Source: Pyxidicoccus sp. MSG2
GTDB taxonomy: Bacteria > Myxococcota > Myxococcia > Myxococcales > Myxococcaceae
Assembly: GCF_026626705.1 (NCBI RefSeq)
Contig: NZ_JAPNKC010000001.1
Coordinates: forward strand, 62,001-126,000
Direction of reading: 5' to 3'
DNA: 64,000 nucleotides
The position numbers were made by a program, and so were the translations under genes. The notes below the pieces were generated by a model. That model searched no databases, was not told where the DNA came from, and worked only from the letters and a program-made list of their open reading frames with translations. This document shows, piece by piece, positions 46,034-56,676 of the stretch (position 1 is the stretch's first letter; the number at the start of each line of letters is the position of its first letter).

Positions 46034-47071
46034 CTAATCGCCCCGGTTCTGCGCCAGGAAGCGCATGGACGTCCCGCCCGAACGTGTGGCGCCCAGGGCG
46101 GAGACCACCTCCGCCGCCTCCGCGAAGGACAGCGCCTCCAGCCTGTCCCGTGCGAGCTGCGTCAGCGGAGGCAGTTGCTCCTCCAGGACGCTGAGCAGCT
46201 CCCCCGGGGGCAGCCCGGCGGCCACGGCCTTCTCCTCCACGCTGGCCCGGACCTCCGGAGGCCAGGCGCCCAGGGCGAGCCGCTCGAAGGCGCCCACGCA
46301 GTCCACCTTGCGCACTCCGGCCGCGACATAGGTGGGCAGCGCGTGCGGGATGCCGGCGACGACCTCCCCCACCGTCACCACCGCGTCGTAGTCCGCGGCC
46401 AGGTCCACCAGCCGCCGCAACAGCGCCACGTCCGGCTCGCCCTCACCCAGCGCGGCTTCCGTCACGCGGACGAAACGCACCGGCACCTTCCACTGCCGCA
46501 GCCCCTCCAGCAGCGTCCGGTACGCGTCCAGCGGGTCCGCGCTGGAGGCGGCCGGGGCCGTCAGCTCCAGCGACAATTCCCGCTCCGACACCGGGCCCGC
46601 CAGCACGTTCAGCGCCTCCACGGCCGCGTAGGAGTCCAGGCGGGACAGGTCCAACGACACCAGCGTGAAGCCCGCGTCCACCACGCGGAACAGGCCCTCT
46701 TGAAGCGGCCCCAGCGCGTCCCCATCCACGCGGGAGATGCGCACCGGGCCGGCCTGGAGGAAGAGGGGCCGCGAGTGCTCGGCCTCCACCGCCGCCTCGT
46801 GCACGGCCGCGACGAAGCGCTCCGCCGCGCCCCGGTCCGCCAGCGGGTGCGGGCACGCCAGCCCCAGCACCGCGTCCTCCGCTCGCGCGGCGCGCAGCAG
46901 GCCCGGCAGCGCCCCCTTCGCCTGCACTGGCAGGCATGGCAGCGCCACCGGCTCGCGCACCAGGGCGCGCAGCAGCTCACGCGGGTTCAGCAGCGGAATG
47001 CGCGAGCCGGCGCCCACCCGGGCCACCGTGTTCCCCGGCCGCAACGACAGCACCTTGTCCAGCACGCTCAT
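46034..47071 (-). CDS. Conserved hypothetical protein, possible aldolase-like barrel
   Basis: The 345-residue soluble protein starts MSVLDKVLSLRPGNTVARVG. Alternating hydrophobic strands and helices (ALPCLPVQAKGALPGLLRAA, LFLQAGPVRIS, GFTLVSLDLSRLDSY, YDAVVTVGEVVAGIP, VRKVDCVGAFERLAL) recall a TIM barrel such as class II aldolases. The metal-binding histidine pattern of that family is not evident, however. A GTG at 47101 is an alternative start. It is immediately upstream of rsmD (27 bases) on the same strand. Confidence 0.5.
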   Translation of the reverse strand: MSVLDKVLSLRPGNTVARVGAGSRIPLLNPRELLRALVREPVALPCLPVQAKGALPGLLRAARAEDAVLGLACPHPLADRGAAERFVAAVHEAAVEAEHSRPLFLQAGPVRISRVDGDALGPLQEGLFRVVDAGFTLVSLDLSRLDSYAAVEALNVLAGPVSERELSLELTAPAASSADPLDAYRTLLEGLRQWKVPVRFVRVTEAALGEGEPDVALLRRLVDLAADYDAVVTVGEVVAGIPHALPTYVAAGVRKVDCVGAFERLALGAWPPEVRASVEEKAVAAGLPPGELLSVLEEQLPPLTQLARDRLEALSFAEAAEVVSALGATRSGGTSMRFLAQNRGD

Positions 47072-47201
47072 GGGCCGCGGAGGATTGTCCGCCCGTACCA
47101 CCGGTGCAAGGCGAACCGGCCGGGAGCGTCCGTTCCGCTACGGGCGCCTGCCCGGAAGGGCGGCCACGGCCGGTGTCCCTGGCGACCGGGGGGACGGAGC
47201 C

Positions 47202-48215
47202 TCAGTGGACCTCGCCCATATGGGCGTAGGTCTCGCTCTCGATCTGGATGGTGGTGTGGTCGATGCCGAACCGGTCGTACAGGTCGTGCTTCACCGCCGA
47301 GAGAATCTCGTCGTTGTTGCAGACCATGGGGTCCTGCACCACGAGGTGCGCCGACAGCGCGTAGACGCCGCTGGAGATGGTCCACACGTGCAAGTCGTGA
47401 ACGGCCGTCACGCCGTTCACCTTCAGCATGATGTCCCGGATGTGGGCCATGTCCACGTGCGCGGGCACCGCCTCCATCAGCACATCCACCGCGTCGCGAA
47501 CCAGCCGCACCGCGCCCACCACGATGACCACGGAGATGACCACCGAGATGATGGGGTCCACCACGTACCAGCCGGTGAACCACATGATGCCCGCGCCGAT
47601 GAGCACGCCCACCGACGAGAGCGTGTCCCCCAGCACGTGGAGGAACGCGCCCCGCACGTTCATGGAGTGCGTGCGGTGCAGGAAGCCCAGCGCGCCCAGG
47701 TTCGCCAGCAGGCCCACCGTGGCCACCAGCGCCATGGGCTTCAGGTCCACCGGCGCCGGGGCGCGGAAGCGCTCGTACGCCTCCACCAGGATGAAGACGG
47801 TGATGGCCAGCAGCATGACGCCGTTGAGCAGCGCGCTGAGGATCTCCATCCGGTAGTAGCCGTACGTCTTCTTCACGTCCGCCGGCTTGCCCGCGAACCA
47901 GAGGGCCACCAGGCTCAGGCCCAACGCGGACACGTCCGTCAGCATGTGGCCCGCGTCGGACATGAGGGCCAGCGAGTTCGTCAGCCAGCCTCCCACCGCC
48001 TCCGCCAGGGCGATGGTGGCCGTGAGAATCAGCGCGAAGAGGAGCCGGCTCCGGTCCTTCCGCCGCTCCTCCGCCAGGCTCCCCTTCCGGGGGCCGTGCC
48101 CATGACCGTGCCCATGCCCATGATGATGGTGGTGATGCGAGTGGTCATGCCCTTCGCCGTGCTCATGCTCGTGGCCATGCCCGGATCCATCGCGCGTGTG
48201 AGTGGAGGTAGTCAC
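47202..48215 (-). CDS. Cation diffusion facilitator (CzcD/ZitB-like metal exporter)
   Basis: The 337-residue inner-membrane antiporter exports zinc or related divalent ions in exchange for protons. A His-rich N-terminus (GHDHSHHHHHHGHGHGHGHG) precedes six membrane helices. The paired transport-site motifs are intact: SDAGHMLTD in helix II and HVLGDTLSS in helix V. The C-terminal cytoplasmic domain holds AVHDLHVWTISSG and HTTIQIE, typical of CzcD-type members. No metal-responsive regulator is adjacent. Confidence 0.92.
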   Translation of the reverse strand: MTTSTHTRDGSGHGHEHEHGEGHDHSHHHHHHGHGHGHGHGPRKGSLAEERRKDRSRLLFALILTATIALAEAVGGWLTNSLALMSDAGHMLTDVSALGLSLVALWFAGKPADVKKTYGYYRMEILSALLNGVMLLAITVFILVEAYERFRAPAPVDLKPMALVATVGLLANLGALGFLHRTHSMNVRGAFLHVLGDTLSSVGVLIGAGIMWFTGWYVVDPIISVVISVVIVVGAVRLVRDAVDVLMEAVPAHVDMAHIRDIMLKVNGVTAVHDLHVWTISSGVYALSAHLVVQDPMVCNNDEILSAVKHDLYDRFGIDHTTIQIESETYAHMGEVH

Positions 48216-48325
48216 GGGAGAGAGGGGTGCGGATAAAGCCCGTTCATGGGGTATGAGGGACGAGGATTCGAGTTCCGGCGACCCGGTGTCCCCAGCCCCG
48301 AGCGAGGGGGCACACGGAGGTAGGG

Positions 48326-49905
<1,580 letters not shown>

Positions 49906-49909
<4 letters not shown>

Positions 49910-50880
49910 GCCCCGAGGCGCTCTACTTCCGCCAGGACCGGCTGCGCGTGCCGGATGGCGCGGAGCTGTACTACCAGGTCACCGGTGACGGCGTGCCGGG
50001 CATGGTGCTGTGCGACGGCCTGGGCTGTGACGGCTTCGCGTGGAAGTACCTGTCCCCCTTCCTCGCGCGGCGCCACCGCGTGCTGCGCTGGCACTACCGG
50101 GGCCATGGCCGCTCCGGAATCCCGGATGACCGCACGCGCATCGGCATGCTGTACACGTGTGATGACCTGCGCCGCATCATGGACGCCGCGGGCCTGGAGC
50201 GGGCCGTCGTCTTCGGCCACTCCATGGGCGTCCAGGTGGCGCTGGAGTTCCACCGCCGCTACGCCAGCCGCGTGAGCGGGCTCGTCCTGGTGTGCGGCAG
50301 CTACGGCAACCCGCTGGACACCTTCCACGACTCCACCGTCCTCAAGCGCCTGTTCCCGGTCATCCAGCAGGTGGTGGAACGCTACCCGCAGCAGTCCGCG
50401 CGCCTCATCCACGCCGCGCTCCGCACGGAGCTCACGGTGCAGCTCGCCATCAGCCTGGAGATGAACCGCGAGCGCATCGCCCGCAACGACCTGGCCCCCT
50501 ACTTCGACCACCTGGCCCGGATGGACCCCGTGGTCTTCGTGCGCACCCTGGACTCGCTGTCAGAGCACAACGCCTGGGACCACCTGGCCCACGTGGACGT
50601 ACCCACGCTCGTCATCGCCGGCGAGCGCGACAGGTTCACCCCCGGGTGGATTTCCCGGAAGATGGCCGCCCAGATTCCGGGCGCGGAATTGATGCTCATC
50701 CCCGAAGGCACCCACACCGCCCCACTGGAGGCGCCCGGGCAGGTGGAGGTACGGGTGGAGCGCTTCCTCCGCGAGCGGCTGGGCGTGCGCACGTCCGCCA
50801 GCTCGCATCCCGCTCCTCTAGAGGCGCAGGCCCCGTCCCCGGCGCCCGGGCCGGCGGCGGTTCTCCCCTCCGGCTCCTGA
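49906..50880 (+). CDS. Alpha/beta-fold hydrolase coupled to the activator gene
   Basis: The 324-residue protein has a complete triad: nucleophile elbow GHSMG (S106), acid in AGERDRFTPG and histidine in PEGTHTAPLE. HYRGHGRSG and CDGLGCDGFAW form the expected oxyanion region. The start overlaps the regulator's stop, so the two are cotranslated. The hydrolase may make or remove the ligand sensed by the PocR-like domain, which is inference. Its substrate is unknown. The C-terminal 30 residues are Pro/Ala-rich. Confidence 0.82.
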
Positions 50881-51012
50881 GCTTCGTGGCGGCCGGGTGA
50901 CGGCCCCCGTGTGGGAGAAATGGCGCTGCTCAGACGTTGAAGGTCGGGAGCGCGAAGCCCACGTTTCCAGGGGGCGGACACCGGCAGCCCGGCTGGTGGG
51001 CGTCCGCGCTCA

Positions 51013-51041
51013 TTGCAGGAGACGCACTCGCGGCATATAAG
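51013..51041 (+). promoter_or_regulatory. Candidate sigma-70-type promoter for typA
   Basis: TTGCAG (51013-51018) is followed after exactly 17 bases by TATAAG (51036-51041), a five-of-six match to the -10 consensus. It stands out in otherwise GC-rich sequence and would give a leader of about 75 bases before the typA ATG. Confidence 0.6.
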
Positions 51042-51123
51042 CGCCCGCCTTCCGGGTTCCAGTGGGGTTCGGAAGCCCCGGGCGTTTCGGGCGTTCCCCC
51101 ACCTTCATCACAGTTCGGTCCGT

Positions 51124-52968
51124 ATGATTCCTCGCGAAAACATCCGTAACATCGCCATCGTCGCTCACGTTGACCATGGCAAGACCACGCTCGTCGATCA
51201 CCTGCTGCGGCAGGCGGGCACCTTCCGTAGCAACGAGCACGTCGCCGAACGGGTGATGGACTCCAACGACCTCGAGCGCGAGAAGGGCATCACCATTCTC
51301 GCGAAGAACACCGCGGTCAGCTACAAGGGCATGCAGATCAACATCATCGACACCCCGGGTCACGCCGACTTCGGTGGTGAGGTGGAGCGCGGTCTGCGCC
51401 TCGTGGACGGCGTCGTGCTGCTGGTGGACGCAGCCGAAGGTCCCCTGCCCCAGACGCGCTTCGTGCTCACCAAGGCCCTGGCCATGGGCCTGAAGACCGT
51501 GCTCGTCATCAACAAGATCGACCGCCAGGACGCTCGCGCGCCCGAGGTGCTCGACCTCGTCTACTCGCTCTATATCGACCTGGGCGCGGACGATAAGCAG
51601 CTGGAGATGCCCGTCCTCTACACGGTGGCGCGTCAGGGTCAGGCCTCCACGCAGCTGGACGTGCCGGGCAAGACGTTGGAGCCGCTGTTCGACGCCATCA
51701 TCCGCCACATCCCGCCTCCGCCCGCCTCGGAGGAGAAGACGCCGCAGCTGCTCGTGGCCAACCTGGACTACGACGACTATGTGGGCCGTCTCGCCGTGGG
51801 CCGCGTGCAGGCAGGCCGGCTGACCCCCAACATGCCCGTCTCAGTCGTGCGCGAGGGGGGCAAGGTCCAGCCTGGCAAGATCGTCAAGCTGTACGGCTTC
51901 TCCGGCCTCAAGCGCGTGGAGATCGCGGACGCGGGCCCGGGCGAAATCGTCTCCATCGCCGGCATCGAGGAAGTCTCCATCGGCGACACCATCGGTGACC
52001 CCGAGAAGCCGGTGGCCCTGCCCCGCATCACCGTGGACGAGCCCACGATGATGATGATCTTCAAGGTCAACGACGGGCCGCTCGCGGGCAAGGAGGGCAA
52101 GTTCGTCACCTCCCGCAACCTGCGTGAGCGCCTCTACCGCGAGTCCTACCGCAACGTGGCCGTCCGCGTGGAGGACACCGAGACGCCTGACGCGTTCCGC
52201 GTGGTGGGCCGTGGCGAGCTCGCCCTGGCCGTCATCATCGAGAACATGCGCCGCGAGGGCTACGAGCTGACGGCCTCCAACCCGGAGCCGATCACGAAGA
52301 CCATCGACGGCGTCGTCCACGAGCCCATGGAGCTGCTCTTCTGCGACGTGCCAGAGGGCAGCGTGGGCGCGGTGACGGAGCGCCTGGGGCCCCGCAAGGG
52401 CCGCATGAAGGACATGGCGAGCCTGGGCTCGGGGCGCACCCGCCTCCAGTTCCGCATCCCCGCCCGTGGCCTCATCGGCTTCCGCTCGGAGTTCCTCACG
52501 ATTACGCGCGGTGAGGGCATCATGAGCAGCCAGTTCGACGGGTACGAGCCGTGGTTCGGCTACATCCCGAAGCGTCAGAACGGCGCCATGGTCTCCGACC
52601 GCCTCGGCGACACCGTGCCCTACGCGCTGTTCAGCATCCAGGAGCGCGGGTACCTCTTCGTGGGCGCCGGCACCACCGTGTACGAGGGGATGATCATCGG
52701 CGAGCACGCCCACCCCTCCGAGCTGAACGTCAACTGCTGCCGCGAGAAGAAGCTCACCAACATCCGCGCCGCCGGCCGCGACGAGAACGTCATCCTCACC
52801 CCGCCCCGCGAGATGGGGCTGGAGAAGGCGCTCGAGTGGATTGCCGACGACGAGCTGGTCGAGGTGACGCCCAAGTCCGTGCGCATGCGCAAGAAGGCGC
52901 TGGCCGTGGGCGAGCGCTACCGCGCCGAGCGCGACCGCAAGCGCGAGGAGCGCGCCGCGGGCGAGTAG
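51124..52968 (+). CDS. typA: Ribosome-associated GTPase TypA/BipA
   Basis: The 614-residue translational GTPase is related to EF-G and acts in ribosome assembly and stress adaptation. G motifs are intact: AHVDHGKTT (14-22), [18 protein letters not shown] and NKIDR. The EF-G-like domains III and V and the TypA-specific C-terminal domain ([45 protein letters not shown]) follow. The start at 51124 fits the conserved opening of the family; the longer frame to 51013 would include the promoter. Confidence 0.96.
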   Translation: MIPRENIRNIAIVAHVDHGKTTLVDHLLRQAGTFRSNEHVAERVMDSNDLEREKGITILAKNTAVSYKGMQINIIDTPGHADFGGEVERGLRLVDGVVLLVDAAEGPLPQTRFVLTKALAMGLKTVLVINKIDRQDARAPEVLDLVYSLYIDLGADDKQLEMPVLYTVARQGQASTQLDVPGKTLEPLFDAIIRHIPPPPASEEKTPQLLVANLDYDDYVGRLAVGRVQAGRLTPNMPVSVVREGGKVQPGKIVKLYGFSGLKRVEIADAGPGEIVSIAGIEEVSIGDTIGDPEKPVALPRITVDEPTMMMIFKVNDGPLAGKEGKFVTSRNLRERLYRESYRNVAVRVEDTETPDAFRVVGRGELALAVIIENMRREGYELTASNPEPITKTIDGVVHEPMELLFCDVPEGSVGAVTERLGPRKGRMKDMASLGSGRTRLQFRIPARGLIGFRSEFLTITRGEGIMSSQFDGYEPWFGYIPKRQNGAMVSDRLGDTVPYALFSIQERGYLFVGAGTTVYEGMIIGEHAHPSELNVNCCREKKLTNIRAAGRDENVILTPPREMGLEKALEWIADDELVEVTPKSVRMRKKALAVGERYRAERDRKREERAAGE

Positions 52969-52998
52969 TCGCTCCGGTAGGCTTCACGCTGTAACGCC

Positions 52999-53030
52999 AA
53001 GGGCCCGTTCCCATCTGGGAGCGGGCCCTT
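52999..53030 (+). terminator. Hairpin terminator after typA
   Basis: AAGGGCCCGTTCCC (52999-53012) pairs with GGGAGCGGGCCCTT (53017-53030) with one wobble around a four-base loop. It lies 31 bases after the typA stop and before the next gene. Only a short T-run flanks it. Confidence 0.75.
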
Positions 53031-53170
53031 CGTGCGTCTGGAGGCAGGCGAGTCTCACTCCCAGAGAAAATGAGCCGCACACCGCAACCCGCGCGGGGAA
53101 GTCTCGATAATCCGGGAGTCAGGAGAAGCGGTCCGTCTGGACCACCCCCTCTCCCCCGAGGACACGCCCC

Positions 53171-54715
53171 ATGGGAATCGGATTTCCGAAGATCAGCCTC
53201 CCCAAGATTGAGCTGCCGAAGCCGAAGCTTCCGAACCCCGTCGACGTCGTGAAGAAGGGCGTCGAGGTCGTCGGCAACGGCGCGAAGAGCGTGGGCAAGG
53301 CCGGCGCCAACGTCGTCAAGGACGGCTTCGACGTGGCGAAGACGGGCGCGAAGACCGCCGTCGACCTCACGGGCAAGGGCATCCAGGCGCAGGTGGACCT
53401 GCTCAAGGCCGGAGCCGATGTGGCGACGTCCGCCGCCAAGGCGGGGGGCCGCTTCGCCCTGGGCGCGGCCGAGGTGGCCATCGACGCGAAGAAGAAGACC
53501 CTCGACCTGGTCGGTGACGTGGCCCAGGCCGGCGGCAAGGCGGCCTTCGACGCGGTGAAGTTCGCGGCCAAGGAAGGCCTCCAGCTCGCCGACGGTCTGC
53601 AGCAGAAGGTGCACGACGCCGCGCTGGACGGCATCGACAAGGCCACCGGCCTGGACGGGAAGATCAAGGACCTGGGCCCCGGCGACAGCATGAAGCTGAG
53701 CGGCAAGGTCGGCCTGGCCCTGGAGCTGGACGTCGAGCTCAAGGGTGAGTTCGAGATCAAGCGCGAGAAGGACGGCAAGTACGTCGTCTCCGGCGAGGCC
53801 GGAGCGGGCGTGGGCCTGGGCGCGGGCGCCGCGGCGCACGTCACCGCGGGCGGCAAGGTGGAGTACAAGTTCGACAACGCCGAGGACGCCAAGAAGGGCG
53901 CGCTCATCCTCGCGGGCGCGGGTGCCACCGCCGCGAATCCGGTGCTCGGCGCCGCGCTCGCGCCGCGTCCGGATGACCTGGCCTTCCTGCAGAAGAACCT
54001 CTCGTCCGTGGAGATCAAGGCCGGCGTCGACGCCAGCGTGGACGCGTCCTTCGGCGGCGAGGTCGGCGCGGGTGCTTCCGCCGGTGCCTCCGCCGGCGCG
54101 GCGGCCTCGTCCAGCTACAAGCTGGAGTTCGAGAACGGCAAGCCCAAGGCCCTGGTCCGCACCACCGAGGTCGAGGTGTCCGGCAAGGCCGAGGCCAGCG
54201 TCGAGCTGTTCGGCAAGCTCGGGAAGCAGACCGGCACGGATGCCCAGGGCAACCCCATCAACGACTCGCTCCAGGCCTTCTCCGGCGTGTCTGGCGAGGT
54301 GAAGGGGAAGATCGCCGTGGAGACGAAGATCCCGCTCGACTCGGCCAAGGTCGGGGACTGGGCCGCCTTCGCCGCCAGCCCCACCACCGCCGCCTTCGCG
54401 GGCGCCGCGGAGACCACCATCAAGGGCGAGCTGACCGGCGACGCGGGCGACGTCGGCGTCAAGGGCGACTTCGAGCTGAGCGGCCTGAGCGGCAAGGAAG
54501 TCCAGACGGTGGCCGGCCGCCTCCTGCACGGTGACTTCGGCAACGCCCTCGACGGCGTGAAGGTCGACACCAAGGGCAGCTGGGGCACCTTCTCGGACAA
54601 GGAGCTGGGTATCGGCGTGGATGCCAAGACGGGCGGCGCCGGTGTCGAGGTCTCCGTGAATGGCCTGAAGCGCGACTACACGGAGCGCGGCTCCTTCGAG
54701 CGCAAGGCCGCCTGA
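53171..54715 (+). CDS. Unrecognised protein with amphipathic N-terminal repeats
   Basis: The 514-residue protein has no signal peptide. It opens with a Pro-Lys repeat (PKISLPKIELPKPKLPNP). About 140 residues of Ala/Val/Lys/Asp amphipathic repeats follow (VVKKGVEVVGNGAKSVGKAG, VKDGFDVAKTGAKTAVDL, AAKAGGRFALGAAEVAIDAK), resembling LEA- or apolipoprotein-like helices. The remaining 330 residues are beta-strand-like and Gly/Ala-rich (GEAGAGVGLGAGAAAHVTAG, GASAGASAGAAASSS). It is flanked by two clear terminators, so it is a single-gene unit. I do not recognise a family. A lipid-surface or stress-protective role is speculation. Confidence 0.7.
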   Translation: MGIGFPKISLPKIELPKPKLPNPVDVVKKGVEVVGNGAKSVGKAGANVVKDGFDVAKTGAKTAVDLTGKGIQAQVDLLKAGADVATSAAKAGGRFALGAAEVAIDAKKKTLDLVGDVAQAGGKAAFDAVKFAAKEGLQLADGLQQKVHDAALDGIDKATGLDGKIKDLGPGDSMKLSGKVGLALELDVELKGEFEIKREKDGKYVVSGEAGAGVGLGAGAAAHVTAGGKVEYKFDNAEDAKKGALILAGAGATAANPVLGAALAPRPDDLAFLQKNLSSVEIKAGVDASVDASFGGEVGAGASAGASAGAAASSSYKLEFENGKPKALVRTTEVEVSGKAEASVELFGKLGKQTGTDAQGNPINDSLQAFSGVSGEVKGKIAVETKIPLDSAKVGDWAAFAASPTTAAFAGAAETTIKGELTGDAGDVGVKGDFELSGLSGKEVQTVAGRLLHGDFGNALDGVKVDTKGSWGTFSDKELGIGVDAKTGGAGVEVSVNGLKRDYTERGSFERKAA

Positions 54716-54740
54716 GCCATTTTCCGAGCCTCGATGTAGC

Positions 54741-54779
54741 CATGGGAGCCGCCCGGTTCAGCACCGGCCGGCTCCCATG
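54741..54779 (+). terminator. Long hairpin terminator after the amphipathic-repeat gene
   Basis: CATGGGAGCCGCCCGGT (54741-54757) pairs with ACCGGCCGGCTCCCATG (54763-54779), with one mismatch and a five-base loop. It begins 25 bases after the stop codon. No T-tract follows. Confidence 0.75.
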
Positions 54780-55021
54780 TGCTTTCGGGGCCCGAGACAC
54801 TCAATCGCTCTCTCCTGCGCCTGAAACACAACCCAGACAGCACACCCCTCCCCGGAGGGCAGGTTGACGTCGTTCTGCTCTACACTTTAGGTTCTGGACA
54901 GTCTGGTTGATATTTTCCTCCGTACCGAGTCTTTGTCACTCGACGTCCTCTCGGAGGTCCCCCAGACGCGCCGCTCTGACGGGCTACCCCCGGCCCGCAA
55001 CGGCAGTCGAGAGCCCCCTCC
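54780..55021. other. Upstream region of the ethylene-forming enzyme homologue
   Basis: This 242-base leader is less GC-rich than its surroundings near 54860-54940. TTGACG occurs near 54864 and TTGATA near 54903, but neither has a convincing -10 at 17 bases. The ribosome site before the ATG at 55022 is weak (GAGAG, about ten bases away). I see no operator repeat. Confidence 0.45.
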
Positions 55022-56098
55022 ATGAGTGACTTGCAGACGTTTTCCCTGCCGGAGTCCGTCTCCGGGCAGCCCTCTGACATGGAATTGGCGGACCGGATGA
55101 TTCGCGCGTGGAAACGCGACGGCATCTTCCAGGTCGCCATGAGCGCCGAGCAGGACGGGAAGACCGAGCGCGCGTTCGAGGTGAGCCGCCGCTTCTTCCG
55201 GATGCCATTGGAAGCCAAGGCCCGCTGCGTCAGTGATTTGACCTATAGCGGCTACATCGCGTCCGGCGAGGAAGTCACCGCGGGCGAGGCCGACTCCTCG
55301 GAGATCTTCACCGTCTGCAAGGACGTGTCGCTGGAAGACGGGCGCGTGCACGGGAGGTGGCCGTGTCACGGACCGGCGCCCTGGCCCGACGAGGACTATC
55401 GCCTGGGAATGAAGGCCTTCACCGACGAGCTGGGCTCCGTCGGAGAGCGCCTGCTGGAGCTCACGGCGCTGGGGCTGGGGCTGGAAATCAACGCGCTGAC
55501 GCGGCTGACCCACGACGGCTGGCATCACATGCGCGTGCTGCGCTTCCCCGCGCTGTCGTCGAAGTCGGCGCGAGGCATTGGCGCCCATACCGACTACGGG
55601 CTGCTGGTCATCGCCGCGCAGGATGACGTGGGCGGCCTGCTCGTCCGTCCGCCGGTGGAGGGCGAGCAGCGGAACCGGAACTGGCTGCCCACCGAGAGCT
55701 CCGCCGGCATGTATGAGAATGAAGAGCCGTGGACCTTCGTCAAACCGGTGCCGAAGGTGCTCACCGTGTTCCCCGGTGACATCCTGCAATTCATTACCCA
55801 CGGCCAGCTGCTCTCCACGCCGCACAAGGTCCGGCTCAACACGCGGGAGCGCTACTCGATGGCCTACTTCCACGAGCCGGCCTTCAACACCTGCGTCCGC
55901 CCGCTGCTGGGGCCTCCGAGTGGGGAGTTCATCCACTACGGCACGCACTTCACGAACATGTTCATGCGGTGCTACCCGGACCGCGTCACCACGCGGCGCA
56001 TCCTCGACGAGAACCGGCTCACGACGCTCGCAGGCCTGAAGGAGGAAGCCGTGGTGGCCTCCGCGCCTGTGCGAGTGCGCCAGCGCGCCGTGGCGTAG
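55022..56098 (+). CDS. efe: Ethylene-forming enzyme homologue (2-oxoglutarate/Fe(II) dioxygenase)
   Basis: The 358-residue protein aligns without gaps through about residue 290 to the Pseudomonas syringae ethylene-forming enzyme as I recall it, so residue numbers coincide. Iron ligands are H189, D191 (GAHTDYG) and H268 (STPHKV). 2-oxoglutarate is held by R277 (NTRER) and the hydrophobic set F175, A198, L206, F250 and F283. The arginine site keeps E84, T86 (GEEVTAG), R171 and R316 with C317 (FMRCYPD). That enzyme converts 2-oxoglutarate to ethylene and CO2, and also oxidises L-arginine. F278 of the Pseudomonas enzyme is Tyr here. Other isopenicillin-N-synthase-like oxygenases are the alternative, but the motif match argues strongly for this one. 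Confidence 0.87.
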   Translation: MSDLQTFSLPESVSGQPSDMELADRMIRAWKRDGIFQVAMSAEQDGKTERAFEVSRRFFRMPLEAKARCVSDLTYSGYIASGEEVTAGEADSSEIFTVCKDVSLEDGRVHGRWPCHGPAPWPDEDYRLGMKAFTDELGSVGERLLELTALGLGLEINALTRLTHDGWHHMRVLRFPALSSKSARGIGAHTDYGLLVIAAQDDVGGLLVRPPVEGEQRNRNWLPTESSAGMYENEEPWTFVKPVPKVLTVFPGDILQFITHGQLLSTPHKVRLNTRERYSMAYFHEPAFNTCVRPLLGPPSGEFIHYGTHFTNMFMRCYPDRVTTRRILDENRLTTLAGLKEEAVVASAPVRVRQRAVA

Positions 56099-56128
56099 GG
56101 GCTTAACACAATTTAACCTGTCCAATCA

Positions 56129-56142
56129 TTGAAGTGGTTCAA
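56129..56142. promoter_or_regulatory. Short palindrome ahead of the five-gene set
   Basis: TTGAA-GTGG-TTCAA is a perfect five-base inverted repeat with a four-base spacer. It lies in an unusually AT-rich patch (56104-56150) between the ethylene-forming enzyme gene and the next start at 56197. It could be an operator; no cognate regulator is adjacent. Confidence 0.3.
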
Positions 56143-56196
56143 GCATCTTCCCATCATGGTGGGGGACGCGGCGCTCGCGTCCCCTGGAGGTCCCCC

Positions 56197-56676
56197 ATGA
56201 TGAAGCGACGCTCGCTGTACATCCTGCTGCTCTGCAGCCTGCTGTTCGGGCTGGTCCTCGGTGCCGGCATCAACCAGTCCCTGTTCGTGATGCCGGCATG
56301 GTTCGAGTCCCCGCCCGCTTCCCTCTCGCTCATCGGCAGTCAGTCCGCGAAGTCGATGGCCTTCTGGATTCCCCTCCAGACGGCGCTGCTCGTCGCGCTG
56401 GTGGCGTCCCTCGTCCTCAACTGGCGCGTACCCGGGCGGAGGACGCTGCTGGCCGGGGCCCTGGGCGTCTACGTGCTGACGTGGCTGGTATCGGGGCTGT
56501 TCTTCGTCCCGGAGATCACCTCACTGGCGGCCGCGGCCTCGGAGGGCCCCTACGACGCGTCGCTGGCCGCGCGGGGCCACCGCTGGCTGCAGCTTTCCTG
56601 GAGCCGGCATGTGCTCCTGGCCGTGGGCTGGGTGCTCGTGGGCGGCGCCCTCGTGAAGCACGAGGTGGCGTCATGA
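56197..56676 (+). CDS. Small four-helix membrane protein (DUF1772-like)
   Basis: The 159-residue protein is almost all membrane. Its segments are YILLLCSLLFGLVLGAGINQ, FWIPLQTALLVALVASLVL, TLLAGALGVYVLTWLVSGLF and HVLLAVGWVLVGGALV, with conserved-looking polar residues between helices 1 and 2 (MPAWFESPPASL). The size and layout fit DUF1772/anthrone-oxygenase-like proteins, some of which associate with redox enzymes. GGAGG precedes the ATG at 56197. Its stop overlaps the following SDR gene's ATG. Confidence 0.62.
   Translation: MMKRRSLYILLLCSLLFGLVLGAGINQSLFVMPAWFESPPASLSLIGSQSAKSMAFWIPLQTALLVALVASLVLNWRVPGRRTLLAGALGVYVLTWLVSGLFFVPEITSLAAAASEGPYDASLAARGHRWLQLSWSRHVLLAVGWVLVGGALVKHEVAS

Noticed and set aside
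48240..48300. tRNA-like string GGATTCGAGTTCC in the gap before the sigma-54 activator
   Set aside because: The flanking bases cannot form a T-stem or acceptor stem on either strand, and no anticodon arm is present.
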